DNA of 16,488 nucleotides, taken from NCBI GenBank assembly GCA_937934775.1, contig CALGYL010000417.1:1-16488 (forward strand), written 5' to 3'. The DNA is from an uncultured Clostridia bacterium (GTDB lineage: Bacteria; Bacillota; Clostridia; Christensenellales; Aristaeellaceae). The notes below the pieces were generated by a model. It was not told where the DNA came from. It did not search any database and worked only from the letters and a program-made list of their open reading frames with translations. The translations under genes and the position numbers were made by a program. This document shows, in pieces, positions 1-6,047 of this stretch (its first letter is position 1; every line of letters starts with the position of its first letter).

Positions 1-430
<430 letters not shown>

Positions 431-459
431 GCCGTTCCCTCCAAGTTTGGAATAGTGAC

Positions 460-488
460 AGTATACCATACCCCGCGCATTCTGAAAA
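460..488 (-). promoter_or_regulatory. Probable sigma-A promoter of uvrB
   Basis: On the minus strand, TTTTCA (488-483) is followed after 17 bases by TATACT (465-460). The -10 is preceded by TGG, giving an extended -10 (TGGTATACT). It lies 30 bases before the uvrB ATG. No LexA-type box was recognised. Confidence 0.65.
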
Positions 489-517
489 GGACGCGGAGAC
501 AATTGGAGTATTCTCGA

Positions 518-548
518 CAAAAAGAACCGGAGGGGTGATCCCCTCCGG
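518..548 (-). terminator. Intrinsic terminator of the acidic helical protein gene
   Basis: A perfect 9-bp stem (CCGGAGGGG/CCCCTCCGG) with a TGAT loop spans 527-548. On the minus strand it is followed by TTCTTTTTG. It begins 13 bases after the TAG at 562 and separates that gene from the uvrB promoter. Confidence 0.85.
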
Positions 549-561
549 CCGGAAGATTCGG

Positions 562-1047
562 CTATTCGTCTTTTTTACTTCCCTCGGACAGATCCTCCGC
601 GTCTTCACGGGTGGTCTCGCCATCCGTCGCGGCCTTGATCTCCGCCTCGGTGCCTTCCGGCTTGTCTCCGGACTCTGGATGCGCGCCGGTGGAAGCGCCG
701 CCCTGGTCCTTGTTGTTCAAGCGCCAGCGCTTGACTTCACCAATCGCCCGCTCCAGATCGTCCAGGGCATCGTCCGCCAGATCGGACAGCTTTTCCTTGA
801 TGTCGTCGACCTCCACGTTCTTGATGCCCGAGAAGGCGTCGCCGATCTTGCCGATCAACTCGCCGCCGGCGGTCTTGCCCTTTTCGAAGGCATCCTCGCC
901 CTTCTTGGCCAGGTCGTCCACCGCCGCCTTGACCTTCTCGCGGTTCTCACCCTTGGCCGCCTCGCTGATTGCGTCGGCCGTCTTTTCTACCGCATGCGCC
1001 ACCGCGCCGACACCCGCCATGAAAACCTTGCGCAGTTCATCCGCCAT
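562..1047 (-). CDS. Small acidic helical protein, phasin-like (hypothetical)
   Basis: A 161-residue soluble protein of unknown function. The ATG at 1047 is chosen because AAGGAG lies eight bases before it; the in-frame GTG at 1056 overlaps that site. Residues 1 to about 105 are amphipathic helix rich in Ala, Lys, Asp and Glu, with the opening MADELRKVFMAGVGAVAHAVEKT. This resembles short phasin-like proteins of Bacillota (ELRK...GxGAxAxxxEK). The last 50 or so residues are low-complexity and acidic (GDKPEGTEAE, REDAEDLSEG) and probably disordered. There are no cysteines, signal peptide or membrane segment. The gene is monocistronic, with its own extended -10 promoter and terminator. Phasins coat storage granules, but the similarity is weak and nothing nearby makes polyhydroxyalkanoate, so the role stays open. 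Confidence 0.75.
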   Translation of the reverse strand: MADELRKVFMAGVGAVAHAVEKTADAISEAAKGENREKVKAAVDDLAKKGEDAFEKGKTAGGELIGKIGDAFSGIKNVEVDDIKEKLSDLADDALDDLERAIGEVKRWRLNNKDQGGASTGAHPESGDKPEGTEAEIKAATDGETTREDAEDLSEGSKKDE

Positions 1048-1055
1048 ATTCTTCA

Positions 1056-1061
1056 CTCCTT
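1056..1061 (-). promoter_or_regulatory. Ribosome binding site that fixes the start at 1047
   Basis: AAGGAG on the minus strand lies eight bases before the ATG at 1047. The alternative GTG at 1056 shares its bases and cannot use it. Confidence 0.7.
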
Positions 1062-1093
1062 AAAAAGCAGCCGTATCGGCCGCAGTCACCCTT

Positions 1094-1102
1094 ATTATAC
1101 CA
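1094..1102 (-). promoter_or_regulatory. Extended -10 promoter of the acidic helical protein gene
   Basis: TGGTATAAT on the minus strand is a perfect -10 with the TGn extension, 46 bases before the ATG. No good -35 hexamer is seen at 16-18 bases, as is common for extended -10 promoters. Confidence 0.6.
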
Positions 1103-1234
1103 ATCAATTGGACGAAATAAACCCGTTTTCGTTCAAATTGTCCGATTTGGCGCGCAAAAGTCGCGCTTATGGCACACAACGCCTTCGAAAACCGGCTGTG
1201 GGAAGAATGATGCGAGACAAGCCCTCTTCGTCCG

Positions 1235-2734
1235 CTACTCATACCAGTCCAGCGACTGCCCCACGTATTCGTCGATACCCGTGAGCAACTCGGTGAGAAG
1301 GCCGTCCACATCCCGTCCGGCAGCCTCGTTCAGCGCCTTGGAGAAATCCGACCGGGTCGCCATCTTCCCGGCGTTTTCGGCAATGTACCCCTTGATGGCG
1401 CCCAGCAGCGCCTCGTCCCCCAGTACCATGCGCAGCTCATGCAGAACCGCCGCGCCGCGCCCGCGCTCTACCGCCAGAAAGTCGGACACCGTGCCGAAGG
1501 CCAGCGCCTCGCTGTCCACCGTCACACCGCCGGGAATGGTGAGCCGAAGCGAAGGCGTGACCCGGTCGTTGAGCTCCTTCAGGTACCGGTCATGGCCATA
1601 GGCCTTGTCGTAGTACATCAAGGCCGCGTAGGAGGCCAGCGCCTCCGTCAGCCAGGGCTCTTCGGCGGGGTTGGAACCCACCCGTTCGCCAAACCACTGC
1701 CGGGCGGTCCACAGCGCGGCCTGATACTCCAGTTCTTCCCGCGCCGCGTAATCATACAGTCCCTCCGGCAAGAGGATCATCCCAGTCTGGGAGAGCCCGT
1801 CCAAAAGGTCCGCCTGCGCGACGGTCAGACTGTCCCGGGGGTAGGCTCCGAACAGATCCGAATAGATGTCCAGCGCCCTGGTTGCGGCGGACGCCGCGCG
1901 GCTGGCGGCAGCCCGGTCGTCGGCAAAGGAGCGCACCGTGACGCCGGAGGCGCTCTTCGCATCCGCCTCGGTATACCTTCGGCTCAAGGACAGCGCGAAA
2001 AAGCGCGCGCCTGTCAGGTCGATGACGGCGGTCTTTCGCGCATTGCCATCTGCAGACAGCTGAACGTCTGCGCCCGCGGCCACCTGCCAGGTTTCCGGAA
2101 GATTGACGGACACATGGTAGTCCATCGGGTCCGCCATCAGGCTGTCGCCCACCGGGCTGACCCGCTCGACGGTAAATTCCCCGTTCCACACGGCGGGCAA
2201 CGGATAAAACCCGGTCAGCCGCCAGCCGATGTCCCCGGTGCCCAGCGGGCCAAGCACCCCGGGCAGGATCAGTTCATAGTCGAACCGAAACTCGCCGCTC
2301 TCGCCTGGAGCGAGGCTGCAGGCAACCCGCAGCGTCGCCTCGTCGGTGCCCTGTACGCCCCAGTCCGCCGCCTGACCGTTAAACTGGACGGAATGAAGTT
2401 CGACGCCCCCCGCGGCAAAGCCGTCGGGATAGGCGTCGATGATGGTCTCGCTCTCGTAGGGCGCCGTCGTCTCGCGCCGAAGCGAGTTTGGCGCCAGTTG
2501 GAAGATCATTTGATCGATTGGCTGGCCAGTGCCGTTTCGGTATTTAACCGTCTGCGAGGCGCTGACCGCGCCCAGCCCTTCCAGTACCGTCAATTGCATG
2601 TCGCACCGGGGATTCTCCTCCGCAAACGCGGTGGAGATCAGCGCCGCGATCAGCCCGCCAAAAACAATCAGCACCACCAGCAACAGCGCAACCCAGCGCA
2701 CCGCGCGACTGCGCATGTCCTTCTTTGCCTTCAT
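1235..2734 (-). CDS. M1 aminopeptidase-like membrane-anchored protein lacking the catalytic motif
   Basis: A 499-residue protein with one N-terminal membrane segment or uncleaved signal (residues 13-38), so it is probably exported and anchored. The middle is beta-rich, as in the N-terminal domain of M1 (gluzincin) aminopeptidases. The C-terminal half has the M1 helical pattern. At the zinc site, the usual HExxHxWxG is LWTARQWFG (341-349): both His and the catalytic Glu are gone. WLTEALASY (361-369) keeps the third-ligand Glu, E364, exactly 18 residues after the second motif position. The exopeptidase G-x-M-E-N region reads TGMILLPEG, also without its Glu. It is therefore probably a non-catalytic relative with a binding or scaffold role. 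The ATG at 2734 has AGGAGG ten bases upstream, and the gene follows the secreted-protein gene after 15 bases, presumably on one transcript. Fold assignment is fairly sure; function is unknown. Confidence 0.8.
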   Translation of the reverse strand: MKAKKDMRSRAVRWVALLLVVLIVFGGLIAALISTAFAEENPRCDMQLTVLEGLGAVSASQTVKYRNGTGQPIDQMIFQLAPNSLRRETTAPYESETIIDAYPDGFAAGGVELHSVQFNGQAADWGVQGTDEATLRVACSLAPGESGEFRFDYELILPGVLGPLGTGDIGWRLTGFYPLPAVWNGEFTVERVSPVGDSLMADPMDYHVSVNLPETWQVAAGADVQLSADGNARKTAVIDLTGARFFALSLSRRYTEADAKSASGVTVRSFADDRAAASRAASAATRALDIYSDLFGAYPRDSLTVAQADLLDGLSQTGMILLPEGLYDYAAREELEYQAALWTARQWFGERVGSNPAEEPWLTEALASYAALMYYDKAYGHDRYLKELNDRVTPSLRLTIPGGVTVDSEALAFGTVSDFLAVERGRGAAVLHELRMVLGDEALLGAIKGYIAENAGKMATRSDFSKALNEAAGRDVDGLLTELLTGIDEYVGQSLDWYE

Positions 2735-2749
2735 CCAAGCACCCTCCTG

Positions 2750-3211
2750 TTACGCCGCCTTGATGGACTCGATGGCTGCCTTGGCCGCGTCCCGGGCGCT
2801 TTCCTGTTCGCAGATCATGATGAATTCGTATGTGTATCCGCTTGACGTGATGGTGATGGCGCCGGACGTGTCGTCGTCAATGTTGTAGACGATCATGCGG
2901 GTGCCGTTGATGTCCTTGATGGCGACGTTGGCGTAGAAACCTTCCTGCTGGTCAGCCAGATAGTTTTCATACGTTTCATCCAGCGTGGAGGTGTAGGTGG
3001 GATCCGGTTCATAGATGTAAGCGACGGCGCGCAACGCGTCATTCTCCATGTCCAGCCGAAGGCCGTCGGCCTTGTCCTCTTCGGTCATCTCCACCGGCTT
3101 CAGCTCGTCGGGCAGTGTAATGGTAAACGCGCCGTCAACGCTTGCCGTTTGAGCCAGCGCCGGGACGGCGATCAGCGCCAGAACGGCCAGGCATAGCAGG
3201 ATCTTTCGCAT
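2750..3211 (-). CDS. Secreted protein with signal peptide (hypothetical, possibly Mog1/PsbP-like fold)
   Basis: A 153-residue protein starting with a clear type I signal peptide: MRK, then a hydrophobic run, then VPALA with predicted cleavage after residue 20 (before QTASVDG). No lipobox cysteine is present. The mature part of about 133 residues alternates beta strands with charged loops. It opens with GAFTITLPDEL and ends in a helix (EQESARDAAKAAIESIKAA). That order of 'F-x-I-x-LP' strand, central strands and final helix recalls small extracytoplasmic Mog1/PsbP-like domains; this is an inference from pattern only. AAGGAGG lies seven bases before the ATG, and a good promoter sits just upstream. 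It is the first gene of a two-gene unit with the M1-like protein, so the two products may act together outside the membrane. Confidence 0.8.
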   Translation of the reverse strand: MRKILLCLAVLALIAVPALAQTASVDGAFTITLPDELKPVEMTEEDKADGLRLDMENDALRAVAYIYEPDPTYTSTLDETYENYLADQQEGFYANVAIKDINGTRMIVYNIDDDTSGAITITSSGYTYEFIMICEQESARDAAKAAIESIKAA

Positions 3212-3247
3212 GGGACGCCTCCTTGCGCGGTTGATAATCCGTTACCG

Positions 3248-3277
3248 ATGATAACATAACCCCATCAATAATGTCAA
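3248..3277 (-). promoter_or_regulatory. Sigma-A promoter of the secreted protein/M1-like operon
   Basis: Minus-strand TTGACA (3277-3272), an 18-base spacer, then TATCAT (3253-3248). It lies 36 bases before the ATG at 3211 and just after the terminator of the upstream oadB unit. Confidence 0.75.
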
Positions 3278-3333
3278 TCGCCGGAGCTGAAATGTGCGTT
3301 TTTTGCCACGCGGATGAAATCCAGTGGCGATAA

Positions 3334-3367
3334 AGAAGCGGCGAAGCGCACGCGCTTCGCCGCTTCT
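3334..3367 (-). terminator. Terminator of the oadB/OadG-like unit
   Basis: A perfect 16-bp inverted repeat (AGAAGCGGCGAAGCGC and its complement, 2-base centre) starts 11 bases after the small gene's TAA. On the minus strand it runs into TTTATC, a short T-rich tail. The very strong stem makes termination or 3'-end protection likely in spite of the weak T run. Confidence 0.75.
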
Positions 3368-3378
3368 GCGGGACGATA

Positions 3379-3504
3379 TTACTTGTCGAACTTCTTCAGC
3401 AATCTGATCATTCCATAGACCAGCACCAGCACCAGGAACGTGCACAGAAGGCCCACAACCGCGACGATCGGGCCACTTTCATAATTGGGCATCGAAGCAA
3501 GCAT
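3379..3504 (-). CDS. OadG-related small one-helix subunit
   Basis: A 41-residue protein consisting of a short polar N-terminus (MLASMPNYESG), one hydrophobic helix (about residues 12-31, with VVGLLCTFLVLVLVYG) and a basic end (MIRLLKKFDK). Its size, topology and place directly after the beta subunit match the miniature gamma (OadG-like) subunits of Na+-pumping decarboxylases, which help assemble or anchor the complex. Classical OadG is longer (about 80 residues or more) with a proline-rich, zinc-binding tail; that tail is absent here. The start is taken at the second ATG because AGGAGG lies eight bases before it. The ATG at 3510 is only two bases from that site. The binding site overlaps the oadB stop codon, so translation is probably coupled. 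Confidence 0.75.
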   Translation of the reverse strand: MLASMPNYESGPIVAVVGLLCTFLVLVLVYGMIRLLKKFDK

Positions 3505-3512
3505 TTGCATTC

Positions 3513-3518
3513 CCTCCT
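3513..3518 (-). promoter_or_regulatory. Ribosome binding site overlapping the oadB stop codon
   Basis: AGGAGG on the minus strand overlaps the oadB TAG (3519-3517) and lies eight bases before the ATG at 3504. It favours the 41-residue reading of the small gene and indicates translational coupling. Confidence 0.7.
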
Positions 3519-4722
3519 ATTTGCCGACCATCATCGAAACCAGGGTGATCAGGACGGAACCGGCGACGATCGAGCCGATCTGACCGGACACGTTGGCGCT
3601 GATTGCCTGCATGAGCACGAAGTTGTAGGGGTCGTCCTCCTTGGCCATCTTCTGGATGACGCGCGCGCTCATCGGGAAGGCGGATATGCCCGCCGCGCCG
3701 ATCATCGGGTTGATCTTCTCCTTGCGGAACAGGTTTACGAACTTGGCGAAGAGCACACCGCCCGCGGTGTCAAACACGAAGGCGAAGAGGCCCAGCGCCA
3801 GGATTAAGAGCGTATCCCACCGCAGGAAGTTATCGGCCACCATCGTGGAGCCGATGGTCAGGCCCAGGAGGATCGTGACCAGGCTGGCCAGTTCATTCTG
3901 GGCGGTCTGGCTCAGGCGATCCAGCACGCCGCAGGCGCGCAGGAGGTTGCCGAACATCAGAGAGCCAACCAGCGGCACACTCATCGGAACGATGATGCCC
4001 GCTACCACCGTGACCACAATGGGCAAAAGGATCAGCGTGACTTTCGAGACGTTGTTTTCACCTACGGGGTAGGTCATGTGGATCTGGCGCTCCGCCTTGG
4101 TGGTCAGGGCCCGGATGACCGGCGGCTGGATGATCGGCACCAGCGACATGTAGCTGTACGCCGCCACCGAGATCGGCGCCACATATTTGGAAAGGTTGAA
4201 GTAGTTCGCCACGTACAGGGTCGTCGGGCCGTCGGCCGCGCCGATGATGCCGATGGCGGCGGAAATCTTCGCGATTTCGTGCGGGTTGGTCTCGCCAAAG
4301 ATCGGGCCGACCGTGAACAGCGCGATCAGGAAAGTGATAAAGATGCCAAACTGCGCGGCCGCGCCGAAGAAGATCATCGACGGGTCCTTGAGCAGCGGCG
4401 CGAAGTCGCACATCGCGCCGATGGCGATGAAGATCAGGATGGGAAACAGTTCGTTGGCTATGCCGGCGTTGTAGAGGATTTTCAGAAAGCCTGGCTCGGC
4501 GCTCGTGCCCAGAACGGCCGAAGAAACCGCGCCCATGATGGGCGGCAGGTTGGCCAGGATCGCGCCGAAACCGATTGGCAGCAGCAGCGAGGGTTCATAG
4601 TCCTTCGCAATCGCCAGATAGATCAGGATGCCCGCTATCGCCAGCATAACAAGCATCTTGACGCCGCCTATCGATCCGAGGTACAGGACGCCATTAAACA
4701 GATTGGCCAGCAGTGTCTGCAT
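3517..4722 (-). CDS. oadB: Sodium-translocating decarboxylase beta subunit
   Basis: A 401-residue polytopic membrane protein of the OadB/MmdB/GcdB family. These subunits take carboxybiotin from a carrier protein, decarboxylate it, and export Na+ across the cytoplasmic membrane. Family motifs are intact: GAADGPTTLYVANYF (161-175, with the key Asp D164), QPPVIRALTTK (199-209), GSTMVADNFL (291-300) and NPMIGAAGISAFPMSARV (338-355). Length is near the family's usual 375-430. The ATG at 4722 has AGGGGG eight bases upstream. It is followed by the tiny OadG-like gene and then a terminator. The alpha carboxyltransferase and biotin carrier, which often sit beside it, are absent from the window. The substrate (oxaloacetate, methylmalonyl-CoA, glutaconyl-CoA or other) therefore cannot be read from context. 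Confidence 0.93.
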   Translation of the reverse strand: MQTLLANLFNGVLYLGSIGGVKMLVMLAIAGILIYLAIAKDYEPSLLLPIGFGAILANLPPIMGAVSSAVLGTSAEPGFLKILYNAGIANELFPILIFIAIGAMCDFAPLLKDPSMIFFGAAAQFGIFITFLIALFTVGPIFGETNPHEIAKISAAIGIIGAADGPTTLYVANYFNLSKYVAPISVAAYSYMSLVPIIQPPVIRALTTKAERQIHMTYPVGENNVSKVTLILLPIVVTVVAGIIVPMSVPLVGSLMFGNLLRACGVLDRLSQTAQNELASLVTILLGLTIGSTMVADNFLRWDTLLILALGLFAFVFDTAGGVLFAKFVNLFRKEKINPMIGAAGISAFPMSARVIQKMAKEDDPYNFVLMQAISANVSGQIGSIVAGSVLITLVSMMVGK

Positions 4723-4768
4723 CCCTTATTCCCCCTAAGCGAAATTGGTCGAAATCTCATATATAATA

Positions 4769-4825
4769 GCACAGAATCAAGCGCGGCGTTGGCCGCCTCG
4801 GTGGAGAAATCACATTATTCTGTGC
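4769..4825. repeat. Inverted repeat in the oadB leader
   Basis: GCACAGAAT (4769-4777) pairs perfectly with ATTCTGTGC (4817-4825) across 39 bases. On the minus strand the loop contains a second hairpin, GCGGC-CAAC-GCCGC. It ends 46 bases before the oadB start. It could be a leader RNA structure or paired operator half-sites. Confidence 0.5.
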
Positions 4826-4994
4826 GAATTCGCTCAATATTTCCGCGTATTCTCCGGTTTATTTCGACAAAATATATGCAATACGCCGATTCTTTACGAA
4901 TCGCACATCACTTGCGCGAATCGCTTTCATCTTTCGGCCCGACTGGAAACGTGCGCCGCTACGACAGAAATTCCTATGTTTTCTACAAAATCTG

Positions 4995-5023
4995 TTGACG
5001 AATTGTGGAAAACGTTGTATACT
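4995..5023 (+). promoter_or_regulatory. Near-consensus promoter of a short transcript
   Basis: TTGACG (4995-5000), 17 bases, TATACT (5018-5023). It is one of the best sigma-A matches in the window, yet it does not directly precede a recognisable gene. Confidence 0.75.
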
Positions 5024-5054
5024 GAAACCAAGTCGAAAGCGATCAGGGATTTTT

Positions 5055-5105
5055 ATGGAGAATGCATGGGCAATAACGAGGGTTACACGGTTTTGTGCCG
5101 TGTAA
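5055..5105 (+). CDS. Possible 16-residue leader peptide
   Basis: ATG...TAA encodes MENAWAITRVTRFCAV, preceded by AGGG six bases upstream, a weak ribosome binding site. The stop codon lies within the 3' arm of the terminator hairpin, so a translating ribosome would unfold it. There is no run of one amino acid that would point to classical attenuation. Open frames this short are common by chance, so this is only a candidate. Confidence 0.2.
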   Translation: MENAWAITRVTRFCAV

Positions 5106-5113
5106 CCCTTTTT
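5080..5113 (+). terminator. Intrinsic terminator of the short transcript
   Basis: An 11-bp perfect stem GGGTTACACGG/CCGTGTAACCC with loop TTTTGTG (5080-5108) is followed by TTTTT (5109-5113) and GTT. This is a textbook Rho-independent terminator. Confidence 0.88.
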
Positions 5114-5188
5114 GTTACTCCGGAAACCCTTGAATTTGCTGGATTCCCTTGAATCAGGCTCCTTCATTTTCTCACAAAAGCGCCCTCA

Positions 5189-5229
5189 TGTAACCATTTT
5201 TACCCGCTTTTCCCAGCTTTTTGGTTACA
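5189..5229. repeat. Inverted repeat sharing the GGTTACA motif
   Basis: TGTAACCA (5189-5196) pairs with TGGTTACA (5222-5229). The 10-mer GGTTACACGG (5223-5232) repeats exactly the 5' arm of the terminator at 5081-5090. Confidence 0.5.
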
Positions 5230-5274
5230 CGGTAATTTTTCGTCTTCAGGGAGTGTCTCCGTGGAGACAAAACC

Positions 5275-5309
5275 CGGCTCCGCGCCCGCAATCCCGCGGC
5301 GCAGAGCCG
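5275..5309. repeat. GC-rich nested hairpin
   Basis: CGGCTC (5275-5280) pairs with GAGCCG (5304-5309), and inside it GCGCC (5282-5286) pairs with GGCGC (5298-5302). No T run follows on either strand, so this is not an obvious terminator. Function unknown. Confidence 0.4.
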
Positions 5310-5413
5310 ATTCCATAAATTGCCTCGCTGTATCCGCGTCGCTATGCCGGAGGCGCGTCGGCCCGCGCCGTCTTCAAAATCCACGTTCCGGCGGCGATAT
5401 TCGCAGCGTGTCG

Positions 5414-5442
5414 TTAAATTTTCTTATTCTTTTAAGTATAAT
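5414..5442 (+). promoter_or_regulatory. Hydrogenase operon promoter P1 (candidate)
   Basis: TTAAAT (5414-5419), 17 bases, TATAAT (5437-5442). The -10 is perfect and the -35 weak. It lies 120 bases before the hydC start, and its transcript would contain the palindrome at 5448-5466. Confidence 0.5.
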
Positions 5443-5447
5443 TTTAC

Positions 5448-5466
5448 TCATTCATGCCATGAATGA
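5448..5466. promoter_or_regulatory. Perfect 19-base palindrome, candidate operator
   Basis: TCATTCATG C CATGAATGA: two perfect 9-base arms around one base. It fills the gap between the -10 of P1 and the -35 of P2, where a bound repressor or activator would act. It does not match the Rex or Fnr operator consensus as I know them. Confidence 0.6.
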
Positions 5467-5496
5467 TTGCGCGAGGGCTTCAATTTGTGATACAAT
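5467..5496 (+). promoter_or_regulatory. Hydrogenase operon promoter P2 (candidate)
   Basis: TTGCGC (5467-5472), 18 bases, TACAAT (5491-5496), with TGA directly before the -10 (extended -10, TGATACAAT). It lies 66 bases before the hydC start, and its -35 directly abuts the palindrome. Confidence 0.55.
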
Positions 5497-5513
5497 GCGG
5501 TTTGGTGGATGAC

Positions 5514-5536
5514 AAGGCCTTGCGGACGAAGGCCTT
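5514..5536 (+). repeat. Leader hairpin before hydC
   Basis: Two copies of the self-complementary 8-mer AAGGCCTT (5514-5521 and 5529-5536) flank GCGGACG. In RNA they form an 8-bp stem nine bases before the ribosome binding site. It may stabilise the 5' end of the operon mRNA. Confidence 0.5.
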
Positions 5537-5562
5537 ATTATAACAAGGGAGGTTCTTTACCC

Positions 5563-6042
5563 ATGTCGCTGCTCGAGAACAAAGAAAAACTGGCTCAGCT
5601 TGACGAAATCATTTCGCAAAACAAGGGCCAGCGGGGTGCTGTGATGCGGACGCTTCAGAGCGCTCAGGATCTGTTTGGCTATGTGCCCAAAGAGGTGCAG
5701 ATCCACATAGCCGACGGGCTGGGCGTGACGCTCAGCGAGGTGTATGGCGTGGCAACCTTCTACTCTCAGTTTGCGCTGGAGCCGCGCGGACGCTTCCTGG
5801 TTGGCGTGTGTCTGGGAACCGCCTGCTACGTCAAGGGCGCGAAGGCGATTATGGACAAGATGACTTCCCTGCTGAAGGTTTCCATCGGCAAGACCACCGA
5901 GGACGGGCGCTTCACGCTGAAGGATACCCGCTGCCTGGGCGCTTGCGGCCTGGCGCCGGTCATCATGATCAATGACGACGTGTACGGCCGGCTGGTGCCG
6001 GAAGATCTTCCGGCCATCGTCGACAAATACCGGGCGCTGTAA
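5563..6042 (+). CDS. hydC: NuoE-like [2Fe-2S] subunit of electron-bifurcating [FeFe] hydrogenase
   Basis: A 159-residue thioredoxin-fold [2Fe-2S] protein (NuoE/HydC/HndA family), the small electron-transfer subunit of the NAD-linked [FeFe] hydrogenase in the cytoplasm. The N-terminal helical part (QRGAVMRTLQSAQDLFGYVP, 22-42; YGVATFYSQF, 61-70) is typical. Cluster ligands are C83 and C88 (VCLGTACYVKGA) and C124 and C128 (CLGACGLAPV). The ATG at 5563 is preceded by AAGGGAGG with a ten-base gap. An in-frame upstream ATG at 5509 would start within the leader and has no ribosome binding site, so it is rejected. It is the first gene of a five-gene operon; the ATPase gene follows after five bases. 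Confidence 0.95.
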   Translation: MSLLENKEKLAQLDEIISQNKGQRGAVMRTLQSAQDLFGYVPKEVQIHIADGLGVTLSEVYGVATFYSQFALEPRGRFLVGVCLGTACYVKGAKAIMDKMTSLLKVSIGKTTEDGRFTLKDTRCLGACGLAPVIMINDDVYGRLVPEDLPAIVDKYRAL

Positions 6043-6047
6043 GGATT

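Larger units (their letters stand above)
5030..5113 (+). ncRNA. Candidate small RNA of about 85 nt
   Basis: A transcript starting about seven bases after the -10 at 5018-5023 would run straight into an ideal intrinsic terminator and stop near 5113. The body contains no recognised RNA family. It could be a free regulatory RNA, or an attenuated leader whose read-through would reach the hydrogenase operon 450 bases downstream. A 16-codon frame lies inside it. The promoter and terminator are directly visible; calling the product functional is an inference. Confidence 0.5.
4723..5562. other. Divergent intergenic region between oadB and the hydrogenase operon
   Basis: An 840-base region with no convincing protein gene apart from a possible 16-codon frame. 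It is markedly richer in A+T than its neighbours up to about 5250, then GC-rich to about 5400. From left to right it holds: a 9-bp inverted repeat (4769-4777/4817-4825) in the oadB leader; CGATTC/GAATCG (4887-4903); a short plus-strand transcription unit (4995-5113); GGTTACA repeats (5080-5232); hairpins at 5254-5269, 5275-5309 and 5352-5369; a 19-base palindrome (5448-5466); two promoters; and a leader hairpin. AT-rich -10-like stretches exist before oadB, but no convincing -35/-10 pair was found there. Confidence 0.8.

Noticed and set aside
535..1284. 249-codon plus-strand frame opposite the acidic helical protein
   Set aside because: It spans the minus-strand gene, its promoter and the intergenic gap, and lacks a start signal.
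1439..2845. 468-codon plus-strand frame opposite the M1-like gene
   Set aside because: A shadow of the minus-strand gene. Its product is Arg/Gly/Gln-rich with no recognisable domain.
4078..4998. 306-codon plus-strand frame opposite oadB
   Set aside because: Antisense shadow of oadB with a charged, low-complexity product. It runs into the intergenic region without a proper start.
5003..5013. TTGTGGAAAAC resembling a DnaA box
   Set aside because: Only one near match, lying in a promoter spacer; no cluster of boxes and no replication genes nearby.
4745..5167. Open frames of 135 codons (plus) and 102 codons (minus) in the divergent intergenic region
   Set aside because: No ribosome binding site and no family resemblance; they cross a promoter and terminator and lie in AT-rich non-coding sequence.
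5467..5503. TTGTGATACAA as a Rex site
   Set aside because: It lacks the paired TTGTTAA/TTAACAA arms with the correct spacing of the Rex operator and is explained by the extended -10 of P2.
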